NCBI RefSeq assembly: GCF_900113605.1
Contig: NZ_FOPY01000010.1
Coordinates: 62,001 to 126,000, forward strand
DNA from: Modicisalibacter xianhensis
Lineage (GTDB): Bacteria; Pseudomonadota; Gammaproteobacteria; Pseudomonadales; Halomonadaceae
DNA length: 64,000 bases
Direction of reading: 5' to 3'
This document shows, piece by piece, positions 1 to 8,977 of the stretch. Position numbers and translations under genes: made by a program. Under the pieces are notes generated by a model. It was not told the origin of the DNA. It ran no database searches and saw only the letters and a list, made by a program, of their open reading frames with translations. Every line of letters begins with the position of its first letter. Within the stretch, counting starts at the first letter, position 1.

Positions 1-2508
1 GCGATCCGCTCGACGCTGAACTATCGCTCCGTCGCCGAGCTGCCGGAGGTTCCCGACCTGGCGGTGATTAGTACACCGCCGGCGACTGTGCCTGAGTTGA
101 TCAAGGAGCTCGGAGAGCGCGGCTGCCGTGCCGCCGTGGTGATCACGGCCGGGTTCGGCGAAGGCGACCGGGAGGAGGGCAAGCGGCTCAAGCAGGCCAT
201 GCTGGAGGCGGCCAGGCCTTACCTGATGCGTATCGTGGGACCGAACTGCCTGGGTATCATGGCGCCACATGCCGGGGTGAATGCCAGCTTCGGGCATGTC
301 GCGCCACGCCAAGGGCACGTGGCTTTCGTCACCCAGTCGGGGGCAGTGGCGACCTCGATCCTGGACTGGGCCGATAGCCGGGGGATCGGTTTCTCGCACG
401 TGGTATCGCTGGGGGGCATGAGTGATGTCGATTTCGGTGACATGCTCGATTACCTGGCGCTCGATCCCAAGACCCATGCCATCCTGCTTTATGTCGAAGC
501 CGTCAGCCAGGCTCGCAAGTTCCTCTCTGCTGCCCGAATGGCGTCACGCAACAAGCCGGTCATCGTGGTCAAGGCAGGGCGCAGCGACGCCGGGGCCAAG
601 GCGGCCCTGTCGCATACCGGGGCCCTGGCCGGTTCGGATGCCGTCTATGATGCCGCTTTCCGGCGTGCCGGCATGCTGCGGGTCAAGACGCTCGACGAGC
701 TGTTCCAGGCGGTGGGCACGCTGGCCACTGGGATAAGGGTCAAGGGCGACCGATTGGCGATCCTGACCAATGGCGGGGGTATCGGGGTCTTGGCCGTCGA
801 CGAACTGGCCGAGGGCCATGGCCAGTTGGCCGCGCTGTCGGAAACGAGCGTTGCGCGTCTCAACGAGGTGCTGCCCGCCGCCTGGTCTCGGGGAAATCCG
901 GTCGATATCCTCGGCGATGCGCCGGGCAAGCGCTATACCGATGCCCTCGAGATACTGCTGGATGAACCGGCTGCCGATGCGCTGCTGGTCATCAATTGTC
1001 CGACAGCCGTCGCGGATAGCCTGGATGCAGCGCGGTCGGTCACCCAAGCCATTGGCTCACGCCGCGTTCCCGTATTGAACTGCTGGCTGGGCGAAGCGGC
1101 CGGAGAGCAGGCAAGACATCTGTTCGCCACACACGGACTGCCATCGTATGAAACGCCGGAGCAGGCCGTGCGGGCTTTCGCACACCTCTGGCAGTATCGG
1201 CACAACCAGCAATTGCTGATGCAGACACCGCCCGCGCTCGCCGGGCTGGAATTCGATCAGGCGCGTGCCGAGGCCATCATCGATGCCGTGCTGGCGGATG
1301 AGCGCAGCTTGCTCACCGAGCCCGAGGCGACAGCGCTGCTGGCAGCATATGGCATTCCTACGGCACCGGCCAGGACGGCGCGCGACCCAGCCGATGCGGC
1401 GGCCGCAGCCAAGGAACTGGGTGGGTCGGTCGTGCTCAAGATCGTGTCGCGCGATATTTCCCACAAGTCGGATGTCGGTGGGGTGGCATTGAATCTGACA
1501 ACGCCCGAGGCGGTACACGATGCGGCCGAAGCCATGCTCGAGCGAGTGCGTAAGGTTGCTCCCGAGGCGCGCATCGACGGGTTCAATGTTCAGAAGATGA
1601 TTCGTCGTCCCGAGGCCCACGAGTTGATTGTCGGCGTGGCCGAGGATCGTGTCTTCGGTCCGATGATCCTCTTCGGACAAGGTGGCACGGCAGTCGAGGT
1701 AGTCGGCGACCGGATGATGGGGCTACCGCCGCTCAACCCGCTGCTGGCGCGCGAAATGATCGACGGGACACGAGTTGCTCGTCTGTTGCACGGCTATCGC
1801 AACCGTCAGGCGGTCGACCTCGAGGCGTTGACACTGACGCTGGTGCGCGTATCGCAACTCGTCACGACACTGGATCGTGTCGTGGAACTCGATATCAATC
1901 CGCTGCTGGCGGATGCCTCGGGAGTCATTGCCCTGGATGCGCGGGTCGTGGTTCGCCGGGACCGCAAGCCACTGGCGATCCGGCCTTATCCACAATCGCT
2001 TGAACGCCATGTCACGACCCGTTCGGGGCAGCAATATTGCCTGCGGCCGATCCGCCCGGAAGACGAGCCGGCCCTGGTCGAGATGCTGCGCCGATCGTCT
2101 CCGGAAGACCTCAGGTTACGTTTCTTTGCTGCCATCAAATCCTTCGATCATGCCTTCGCCGCCCGGCTGAGTCAGATCGACTATGACCGCGAGATGGCGT
2201 TGGTTGCGTTCGCACCGGGTGGGCAGGAAATCTGTGGTGTGGTGCGGCTGATCGCCGACCCTGACAAGGACAGCGCGGAATATGCCGTCATGGTCCGGTC
2301 GGACATCAAGCACACCGGGTTGGGTTATCGCCTGATGAGCGAAATTCTCGCTTACGCCAGGGAAGCCGGGATACGCCGTGTCTTTGCCGACGTGTTGGCA
2401 GAAAACGAACCCATGCTGAAGATGGCGCGTGAGTTGGGGTTTTTTGTCAGTCACAAGCTTCAGGGCGACGATACAGTGACTGTCGAGATCGACCTGAACA
2501 CGCGATGA
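1..2508 (+). CDS. NDP-forming acyl-CoA synthetase / GNAT acetyltransferase fusion (5' partial)
   Basis: The reading frame is open from base 1, so the N-terminus lies outside the window; about 836 residues are visible and perhaps 50-60 are missing. The order is the end of a CoA-binding Rossmann domain, a succinyl-CoA-ligase-like domain, an ATP-grasp domain (about 1290-1960) and a C-terminal GNAT domain (about 2010-2500). This is the architecture of Pat/YfiQ-type protein lysine acetyltransferases, which acetylate acetyl-CoA synthetase and other proteins. The ligase part keeps an SHTGA motif with His encoded at 613-615, the position of the phosphohistidine in ADP-forming acyl-CoA synthetases. 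From memory, this His is replaced in enterobacterial Pat. The synthetase half may therefore still be active; that is inference. Family assignment is firm, physiological role is not. Confidence 0.88.
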   Translation, partial: AIRSTLNYRSVAELPEVPDLAVISTPPATVPELIKELGERGCRAAVVITAGFGEGDREEGKRLKQAMLEAARPYLMRIVGPNCLGIMAPHAGVNASFGHVAPRQGHVAFVTQSGAVATSILDWADSRGIGFSHVVSLGGMSDVDFGDMLDYLALDPKTHAILLYVEAVSQARKFLSAARMASRNKPVIVVKAGRSDAGAKAALSHTGALAGSDAVYDAAFRRAGMLRVKTLDELFQAVGTLATGIRVKGDRLAILTNGGGIGVLAVDELAEGHGQLAALSETSVARLNEVLPAAWSRGNPVDILGDAPGKRYTDALEILLDEPAADALLVINCPTAVADSLDAARSVTQAIGSRRVPVLNCWLGEAAGEQARHLFATHGLPSYETPEQAVRAFAHLWQYRHNQQLLMQTPPALAGLEFDQARAEAIIDAVLADERSLLTEPEATALLAAYGIPTAPARTARDPADAAAAAKELGGSVVLKIVSRDISHKSDVGGVALNLTTPEAVHDAAEAMLERVRKVAPEARIDGFNVQKMIRRPEAHELIVGVAEDRVFGPMILFGQGGTAVEVVGDRMMGLPPLNPLLAREMIDGTRVARLLHGYRNRQAVDLEALTLTLVRVSQLVTTLDRVVELDINPLLADASGVIALDARVVVRRDRKPLAIRPYPQSLERHVTTRSGQQYCLRPIRPEDEPALVEMLRRSSPEDLRLRFFAAIKSFDHAFAARLSQIDYDREMALVAFAPGGQEICGVVRLIADPDKDSAEYAVMVRSDIKHTGLGYRLMSEILAYAREAGIRRVFADVLAENEPMLKMARELGFFVSHKLQGDDTVTVEIDLNTR

Positions 2509-2676
2509 AACGCTCGAAATCGCCTAGTCAAGCTATCTTGATAATAGGGTGAGGAATCAGTCAGAAGAGAATGGCTAACGTAACTTTGGGTTTGATGTGT
2601 GCGGCGAAAAAATAGAGTTTAAAAATAAACGTTATTTGTCTCACTGTTAATACTTGATTTCTAAATCCTCATATTG

Positions 2677-2705
2677 GCGATTGGTAATTAGTTAATATCA
2701 ATCGC
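2677..2705. repeat. Imperfect 29-bp inverted repeat in the AT-rich gap
   Basis: The arms GCGATTG and CAATCGC are perfect complements. Pairing continues inward through a G-T wobble and two A-T pairs, giving about 10 bp around an AT-rich centre. No T-run follows, so it looks more like a protein-binding site than an intrinsic terminator. It lies about 170 bases past the acyl-CoA synthetase stop codon and 575 bases before opgG. Confidence 0.4.
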
Positions 2706-3218
2706 TGATTTCTCTGGTGTTGCTGCATACTTTCGGCGCTATCGGTAGTGTGGCCAAGCAAGCTGGGCGGCATGCTGCAAGGCCCGGCGACGGGAGGCGG
2801 GCGGAAGTTGCTTGCACAGCATAAGGGAAGTTGCCTCTCGGTAAGTGAATGTTCTTTTTTGATCGACCCCGCGTTGAGCACTATGCTTCAGGTCAGCGGT
2901 AGACACAGACAGAAACGGTCATGCCACACCTGACCGAGACCAACCGAAGATAGCTTCGTCTTCATTCTTCTATGTCCTGCCGTTTTACCACAAGAAAACG
3001 CGATCTGACTCGTTCGAGTGTGTGGCCGGGCGCACCTTACCGGCACTTGTCGTTCCCGTATCACCTCATGGTCCGAGGCACGAGGCCATCGACGTACGTC
3101 TACGACATAGGTATGGTAAGACATCGGTAACCGAGCGCCGAGGATAACAACGTCAAGGGTAATGGCAGCAGTCCCGTTACCGGCAGGCGTATACACAATT
3201 GCAACGCGCCGAAGAAGA

Positions 3219-3234
3219 AGCAACTCGAGTTGCT
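3219..3234. promoter_or_regulatory. Perfect 16-bp palindrome in the opgG leader
   Basis: AGCAACTCGAGTTGCT is a perfect self-complementary 16-mer that ends 45 bases before the opgG start codon. Being loopless, it is more likely a dimeric-protein operator than an RNA hairpin, although an mRNA stem is possible. No known regulator site is recognised. Confidence 0.4.
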
Positions 3235-3279
3235 CAGGGACGAGGGGTCGCCTAATGAATATGGAAATGAGGAAGGCGC

Positions 3280-4989
3280 ATGAAGGTGTGGCAATGCATC
3301 GTTGTGTCAGGGTTGGCCTGTGTGCTGACCGTTGCGCAAGCTCAGGAGACATCCACTCCTCCCAAGGACGGCTCGCAAGCGGCCGAGGCCCAGCCCTCCG
3401 AGGCTGAGCAGGACAACACCAACCCGCAGTCGGCAGAGTCCGCCCCCAGCGAGCAGGAAACAGCCCAGCAGGCCGATAACGGCTCCGCCCCCAAGCAGGA
3501 CTGGACTCCAGACGCTTTGTTCGAGCATGTAGTGGGGCGTGCAAAAGAAATGGCCGGCTCGTCCTATGTGGCACCAGAGTCGTCGCTTCCCGACGAACTG
3601 GCCAACATGGAATACCATGATTTCCGCAACATCCGCTTTCGGCGCGATGCCGCCCTGTGGCGCAACGAGCGGCTGTTCGAGGTACAACTCTTTCACCCCG
3701 GTTTTCTCTACGACACGCCCGTCGATATCCACGTGCTGCGTGGCGGCCGCATCGACGAGGTTGCGTTCGACAGCAATATGTTCGAATACGAAGGCCAGAC
3801 CGGGCACATCCGCGATATCGTACAAGGCATGAAGCCGGAAAATCTGGGCTTCGCTGGCTTCCGCCTGCACTTCCCCCTGAACACCCCTCAGTACAAGGAT
3901 GAGTTTCTGGTCTTTCTGGGCGCGTCGTATTTCCGCATGATCGGGCGTGACCAGACCTATGGCATCTCTGCGCGCGGCCTGGCAGTGAATACCGCGACCC
4001 AGGGCGGTGAGGAGTTTCCTGCGTTCCGGGAATTCTGGCTGATTCCACCGGAGCCAGACTCGTCGCGAATTACGGTATTCGCCCTGCTCGACAGCCCGTC
4101 GGTAACGGGTGCCTATCGCTTCGATATCGAGGCGGCCAACAATACCGTCATCAATGTGGATTCTCGCCTGTTTGCCCGCAACGATGTGGCCAAGCTGGGT
4201 GTGGCGCCGCTGACCAGCATGTTCCTGTATGGTGAGAACAGCGTTCAGCATTACGATGATTTCCGCCCCGAGGTCCACGATTCGGATGGCATGCTGATGC
4301 ATACCTCAGGCAATCAGTGGATCTGGCGTCCGCTTTCCAATCCGCCGTCGCTCAACGTCACTCAGTTGCGTGATAACACACCGCAGGGCTTCGGCCTGAT
4401 GCAGCGCGATCGGGATTTCGAGCACTACCTGGATACCGCACTCAATTACGAGGAGCGCCCAAGCCTGTGGGTCGAAACGCTGGGCGGCGACTGGGGCGAG
4501 GGCGGTGTGGAACTCGTCGAGATTCCTGCAGATTCCGAAACCTACGACAATATTGTTGCCTACTGGGTCCCCGATGACGATTTCCGGGCCGGCGATGAGC
4601 GCCATTACCAATATAGGCTGACCACCTATGACGAGCCGATTCCCCATAGGGAATTTGCCCGTGTCATTCGTACCCGCCAGGGATGGGGGGCGCAGCCGGG
4701 CGAATCGAACGGACCGCCGCGCAGCCTGCGCCGTTTCGTGGTCGACTTCAAGGGAGGCGAATTACCGTCTCTGTCCGCTTCCCAGCCGGTCGAGGCCCAG
4801 TTGACGACCTCCAAGGGTGAGACCAGCGAACTCCATGTCAGGAAGATGCCGGACGGCGAGACCTGGCGGGCCATGTTCAAGCTGTCGCCGCAGGACGATG
4901 AGCCGGCTGACATGCAACTGAAGCTGACGTTGCGTGGCAAGCCGCTTACCGAAACCTGGAGCTACATATGGGATCCCAATGACTTATGA
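3280..4989 (+). CDS. opgG: Periplasmic glucan biosynthesis protein OpgG
   Basis: OpgG (MdoG) is a periplasmic protein needed to make osmoregulated periplasmic glucans, probably by releasing or modifying the beta-glucan backbone delivered by OpgH. The 569-residue product starts with a signal peptide (cleavage probably after AQA, about residue 22). A Glu/Gln/Pro/Ser-rich low-complexity stretch follows to about residue 70, then the full OpgG domain with the typical start ALFEHVVGRAKEMA. The start is supported by GAGGAAGG about 5 bases upstream. It is longer than the roughly 510 residues of E. coli OpgG because of the low-complexity linker. OpgG rather than OpgD is preferred because opgH follows and overlaps it. 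Confidence 0.93.
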   Translation: MKVWQCIVVSGLACVLTVAQAQETSTPPKDGSQAAEAQPSEAEQDNTNPQSAESAPSEQETAQQADNGSAPKQDWTPDALFEHVVGRAKEMAGSSYVAPESSLPDELANMEYHDFRNIRFRRDAALWRNERLFEVQLFHPGFLYDTPVDIHVLRGGRIDEVAFDSNMFEYEGQTGHIRDIVQGMKPENLGFAGFRLHFPLNTPQYKDEFLVFLGASYFRMIGRDQTYGISARGLAVNTATQGGEEFPAFREFWLIPPEPDSSRITVFALLDSPSVTGAYRFDIEAANNTVINVDSRLFARNDVAKLGVAPLTSMFLYGENSVQHYDDFRPEVHDSDGMLMHTSGNQWIWRPLSNPPSLNVTQLRDNTPQGFGLMQRDRDFEHYLDTALNYEERPSLWVETLGGDWGEGGVELVEIPADSETYDNIVAYWVPDDDFRAGDERHYQYRLTTYDEPIPHREFARVIRTRQGWGAQPGESNGPPRSLRRFVVDFKGGELPSLSASQPVEAQLTTSKGETSELHVRKMPDGETWRAMFKLSPQDDEPADMQLKLTLRGKPLTETWSYIWDPNDL

Positions 4990-7030
4990 CAATCAAAGTC
5001 GTGGATACGGTATGAGCGAGCAGGAATTGAGTCCCGATCATACCGAGCGTGTCATATCTCCGCCGAGGCAGGCCGAACACACGGCCGACCCCGAGACCTC
5101 CACGCGCAAGACTACGCAGGCACCGCCCCGTTCGAAAATGCAGCGTATTCCGCTGCTGGGACTGCGGCGCCTGGTCTTTTTCACACTGTCGCTGCTCACC
5201 GCCATCCAGGGCGGCTACATGATGTTCGACATCCTGCGTGCCAATGGCATGAACATGCTGGAAATGTCGATCTGGCTGCTGTTCGTGGTCATGTTCGCTT
5301 GGCTGTCGGTCTCGTTCTGGACGGGCATCGCCGGCTTTCTGGTTGTCGCCTTCAAGCGCAACCCGCTGACCCTGAAGCGGGACAGGCCGCTCGAGCAGAC
5401 GCTCGATCCCGAGCGCCGCGTTGCCTTGGTGATGCCGGTCTACAACGAGGACACCGAGCGGGTCATTGCCGGCCTGGAGGCCACATGTCGCTCGCTGATC
5501 GCGACCGGACAGGCCGCGGCCTTCGATGTCTTCCTGCTCAGCGACACGACCGACGAGACCATGGCAGTTGCCGAAAAGCAGGCGGCCTACGCGCTTCGCC
5601 AGCGGCTGGGTGACGACCTGACGCTGTACTACCGGCGCCGTGAACGCAACATCGGGCGCAAGGTCGGCAACCTCTCGGATTTCTGCTGCCGCTGGGGGCA
5701 GGACTACGAGAGCATGCTAGTGCTCGATGCCGACAGTGTCATGGGCGGTCGCACCATGGTCGGCATGGCGGCAACCATGCAAGCCAATCCGCGTCTGGCC
5801 CTGCTGCAGACCGTGCCGCTGCCGGTGCGTTCGAGCACACTGTTCGGACGTTTTCTGCAGTTTGCGGCAACACTTTATAGCCCGATGCTGGCGGCGGGGC
5901 AGAGTGTCTGGCAGGGCGACACCGCGAACTACTGGGGACACAATGCGATCATTCGCATTGCCGCCTTCGTCGATACCTGTGGCTTGCCATCGCTACCCGG
6001 CAAGGCCCCGATGGGCGGGGAGATCCTCAGTCACGACTTCGTCGAGGCGGCCATGCTGCGTCGCGCCGGCTGGGAAGTGCGCCTGCATGCCGGTGTCGAG
6101 GACAGCTACGAGGAGTTGCCGGGCAGCATCATCGAGTACGCCAAGCGCGATCGCCGCTGGTGCCAGGGCAACATGCAGCACCTGCGCCTGCTGTTTTCCA
6201 GCGGGCTGCACTGGGTCAACCGGCTGCACTTCCTGCTGGGTGCACTGGCTTACATGGCCTCGCTGCTGTGGCTGGTCATGCTGGCGTTGAGCACCGTGGA
6301 CGCGGTGACGCGTGCCGTGGTCAAGGTACGCTTCTTCAGCCAGGACTATCAGCTGTTTCCCGAGTGGCCGGAGTCGCGCGTGGCGATGATCGCCTCGTTG
6401 CTGGTGATAACCGTCATCATGCTGGTCGTGCCCAAGCTACTGGGGCTGGCCGTGGCCTTGGTCCAGCGGCGCAAGGAGTTCGGCGGCGGACTCAAGCTGA
6501 CGTTCAGCGCCTTGCTGGAAATCGTCTTCTCGATCCTGATCGCACCGCTGATGATGGCGTTCCATGCCTGGTTCGTGATCAGCGTGCTCTCGGGTCGGAC
6601 CGTCTCGTGGAGCACCCAGGCGCGTGGTGGGCGATTGATCCCCTGGCGTGAAGCATGGCGGCGGAGTTGGGCAATGACCTTGGCCGGCCTGGTCTGGGGA
6701 ACGGTCAGTTACTACTATTCACCGCTGTTCTTCTGGTGGCTCTCGCCGGTACTGCTGGGCATGGTGACGTCCGTGTTCATCATCCGTTTCACGAGCAGCA
6801 TACGGGCCGGTGAGTGGCTGCAGCGCCATGGTCTTTTGTGCATTCCGGCCGAGGTGCGGTTACCGGAGGTGCTCGAGCGGTTGGAAGCGCACGAGGAAGC
6901 GGCACCGGCCATGCACGATGTCAAACTCGACGACCATATGCTGTTACCCGGCAGGGAGCGTCGTCAGGACATGCCGGTGCAATCGCTGCGTGCCCCCTTC
7001 GGACTGGGTGGGGCGCAAACGCCAGTTTGA
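4979..7030 (+). CDS. opgH: Glucans biosynthesis glucosyltransferase OpgH
   Basis: Inner-membrane family 2 glycosyltransferase that polymerises UDP-glucose into the beta-glucan backbone and moves it to the periplasm. The product has N-terminal membrane segments (residues about 45-110), a GT2 domain with VMPVYNED, DADSVMGG and the RRWCQGN (QxxRW-type) motif, then several C-terminal membrane helices. The ATG at 4979 overlaps the opgG stop codon by 11 bases, fitting translational coupling. A second in-frame ATG at 5012 is possible because neither has a strong Shine-Dalgarno. At about 683 residues it is clearly shorter than E. coli OpgH (about 847); most of the difference is in the termini. Confidence 0.93.
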   Translation: MTYDNQSRGYGMSEQELSPDHTERVISPPRQAEHTADPETSTRKTTQAPPRSKMQRIPLLGLRRLVFFTLSLLTAIQGGYMMFDILRANGMNMLEMSIWLLFVVMFAWLSVSFWTGIAGFLVVAFKRNPLTLKRDRPLEQTLDPERRVALVMPVYNEDTERVIAGLEATCRSLIATGQAAAFDVFLLSDTTDETMAVAEKQAAYALRQRLGDDLTLYYRRRERNIGRKVGNLSDFCCRWGQDYESMLVLDADSVMGGRTMVGMAATMQANPRLALLQTVPLPVRSSTLFGRFLQFAATLYSPMLAAGQSVWQGDTANYWGHNAIIRIAAFVDTCGLPSLPGKAPMGGEILSHDFVEAAMLRRAGWEVRLHAGVEDSYEELPGSIIEYAKRDRRWCQGNMQHLRLLFSSGLHWVNRLHFLLGALAYMASLLWLVMLALSTVDAVTRAVVKVRFFSQDYQLFPEWPESRVAMIASLLVITVIMLVVPKLLGLAVALVQRRKEFGGGLKLTFSALLEIVFSILIAPLMMAFHAWFVISVLSGRTVSWSTQARGGRLIPWREAWRRSWAMTLAGLVWGTVSYYYSPLFFWWLSPVLLGMVTSVFIIRFTSSIRAGEWLQRHGLLCIPAEVRLPEVLERLEAHEEAAPAMHDVKLDDHMLLPGRERRQDMPVQSLRAPFGLGGAQTPV

Positions 7031-7082
7031 TATGTCTATTTCGTCTAGGCAAATTTCCACAAATAACTTCCAGGCATAAAGC

Positions 7083-7133
7083 GTGGCGGTCAGAATGCGG
7101 GCAGATTCACTGACTGTATTGATGGACCGCCAC
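7083..7133 (+). promoter_or_regulatory. Inverted repeat that would cover the RBS of the SLC13 gene
   Basis: GTGGCGGTC at 7083-7091 is perfectly complementary to GACCGCCAC at 7125-7133, which lies immediately before the ATG at 7135 and includes the weak GGA ribosome-binding bases. A TCAG/CTGA pair inside the 33-base loop could extend the structure. If formed in mRNA it would sequester the translation start. No riboswitch family is recognised. Confidence 0.4.
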
Positions 7134-7134
7134 C

Positions 7135-8904
7135 ATGCCTTGGGATGCCTGGATTACGTTGGCCACGACATTGGCTGCGTTCGTACTGATGGCCACGACA
7201 CGTATCGGCCCCGACATGATTCTGCTGGGGGCCGTGGTGTGGCTGTTGACGCTGGGTATTCTCGACACGTCCCAGGCGCTGGCCGGATTCTCGAACAGTG
7301 GCCTGTTCACCGTCGCGTTCATGTACGTGCTGGTCGCGTGCATTCGCGAAACCGGTGGCATCGACCTGATCATTCGCTACGTGCTCGGGCGGCCGCGCAC
7401 CGAGACGGGGGCCCAGGTTCGGCTGCTGTTTCCCGTCTCCGCGATCAGCGCGTTTCTCAACAATACCCCGGTGGTGGCAACCTACATTCCTGCCGTGATG
7501 AGCTGGAGCCGCCGGCTGGGCCTGTCGTCGCACCGCTTCCTCATGCCGCTGAGCTTTGCCTCGATCCTGGGCGGTACCTGCTCGCTGCTGGGGACCAGCA
7601 CCAACCTGGTCGTCAATGGCCTGCTTGAGGATCGCTATCCGGAGCTCTCTCTGGGCCTGTTCGATATCGCCTGGGTGGGCGTACCGGTCGCTGTCCTGGG
7701 GCTGGCCTACCTGCTGCTGGCCGGGCGCTTCCTGCTGCCCGAGCGTGCCGGCACTGCACAACTCTTCGACAATCCGCGTGAGTTCACCATTGAGATGGAG
7801 GTCGCGCCTGACGGTCCTATCGTCGACAGGACGGTCGAGGAAGCGGGCCTGCGCCATCTCGAGGGCTTGTTTCTGGTCGAGATCGAGCGCAGCGGTAACG
7901 TGGTCAGCGTGGTCGGGCCGGGCGAGAAGCTGAAGGGCGGGGACCGTCTGGTCTTTGCAGGCACCACAGAGGCAGCCGTCGAACTGCAGCAGATACGTGG
8001 GCTGCGACCATCGATCCAGGGCGAATCCAGCCTGCAGAAGGACTATCGCGAGCGCCGCCTGGTCGAGGCCGTCGTCTCGGATCAGTGCCAGTTCATCGGC
8101 CGGCGCATTCGTGAGGGGCACTTTCGAACACTCTATGGTGCCGCCGTGCTGGCCGTGTGTCGTCATGGCGAGCGAGTCGCCGGCAACCTTGGGCAGATTC
8201 GACTTCAGCCGGCCGATGTCCTGCTGCTCGAGGCGCGGCCGCCCTTCATCGAGCGTCACCGCCAGTCCAAGGATTTCCTGCTGATCAGCCGGGTCAATGG
8301 CCAGGCTCGCCCCATCCACGAAAAGGCCTGGCTGGCCTGGAGCATACTCGCCGGTGTCGTGGCCCTGGCTTCGTTCGGCGCACTGAGCATGCTCAACGCG
8401 GCAATGCTGGGCGCAGCACTCGCCGTGCTCACCGGCTGCTGCTCGATCAGTGCTGCCAAGCGCGGCCTGGACACGCAGGTGCTGCTGACCATTGCCGCGT
8501 CCTTCGGGCTGGGGCTTGCCCTGGAAAGTTCCGGTGCTGCGGCCAGCCTGGCCAGCCATGCCCTGGCGCTGGCCGGTGGTAATCCGTATCTGCTGCTCAT
8601 CGGTGCGTATATCCTGGTGGCGCTGTTGACGGAGGTGGTAACCAACAATGCCGCTGCCGTGATTGCCTTTCCCATCGTGACCGCGAGTGCCGAGAGTCTG
8701 GGTGTCAATGTGCTGCCCTATGCTATCGCCGTCATGTTTGCCGCATCGTCGAGCTTCCTGACCCCGATCGGCTACCAGACCAATCTTATGGTGTATGGGC
8801 CAGGGGGCTATCGCTTCAGCGATTTCCTGCGTGTCGGCGGCGTACTCAATATTCTGGTGGGTGTAGTGGCGCTAATCCTGATACCGCGGATCTGGCCCTT
8901 CTAG
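7135..8904 (+). CDS. SLC13-family (DASS/CitT-type) transporter with two RCK_C domains
   Basis: A 589-residue inner-membrane permease. An N-terminal block of membrane helices contains the hallmark segments FLNNTPVVA and LLGTSTNLVVNG. Two successive TrkA-C/RCK_C-like soluble domains follow (residues about 205-290 and 300-390), then a second set of helices with the paired signature VVTNNAAA and LTPIGYQTNL. Proteins of this form move dicarboxylates, sulfate or related anions with sodium; the substrate cannot be read from the sequence. It lies 104 bases after opgH, with an unusual inverted repeat over its start region. Confidence 0.88.
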   Translation: MPWDAWITLATTLAAFVLMATTRIGPDMILLGAVVWLLTLGILDTSQALAGFSNSGLFTVAFMYVLVACIRETGGIDLIIRYVLGRPRTETGAQVRLLFPVSAISAFLNNTPVVATYIPAVMSWSRRLGLSSHRFLMPLSFASILGGTCSLLGTSTNLVVNGLLEDRYPELSLGLFDIAWVGVPVAVLGLAYLLLAGRFLLPERAGTAQLFDNPREFTIEMEVAPDGPIVDRTVEEAGLRHLEGLFLVEIERSGNVVSVVGPGEKLKGGDRLVFAGTTEAAVELQQIRGLRPSIQGESSLQKDYRERRLVEAVVSDQCQFIGRRIREGHFRTLYGAAVLAVCRHGERVAGNLGQIRLQPADVLLLEARPPFIERHRQSKDFLLISRVNGQARPIHEKAWLAWSILAGVVALASFGALSMLNAAMLGAALAVLTGCCSISAAKRGLDTQVLLTIAASFGLGLALESSGAAASLASHALALAGGNPYLLLIGAYILVALLTEVVTNNAAAVIAFPIVTASAESLGVNVLPYAIAVMFAASSSFLTPIGYQTNLMVYGPGGYRFSDFLRVGGVLNILVGVVALILIPRIWPF

Positions 8905-8977
8905 GGCGGCTTGCCGGGTTCGTCGGAAATGGGGCTGTCGGGTTACAGTAAGGGCATCGTTCTCAAAGGAATGCCTC

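Larger units (their letters stand above)
2509..3279. other. Gene-free, partly AT-rich interval upstream of opgG
   Basis: This 771-bp stretch has no convincing gene. The small frames on both strands lack a good ribosome binding site and resemble no family I know. Bases about 2570-2720 are clearly richer in A/T than the genes around them. The interval contains two inverted repeats listed separately (2677-2705 and 3219-3234). It probably holds the 3' end of the upstream transcript and the promoter and leader of opgGH. I could not place a convincing -35/-10 pair. Confidence 0.5.

Noticed and set aside
2669-2933. Small frames (60-70 codons) in the AT-rich gap
   Set aside because: No ribosome binding site, no conserved pattern and overlapping frames on both strands.
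2888-4048. 386-codon minus-strand frame over the opgG leader and gene
   Set aside because: Most of it is a shadow of opgG and the rest lacks any supporting feature.
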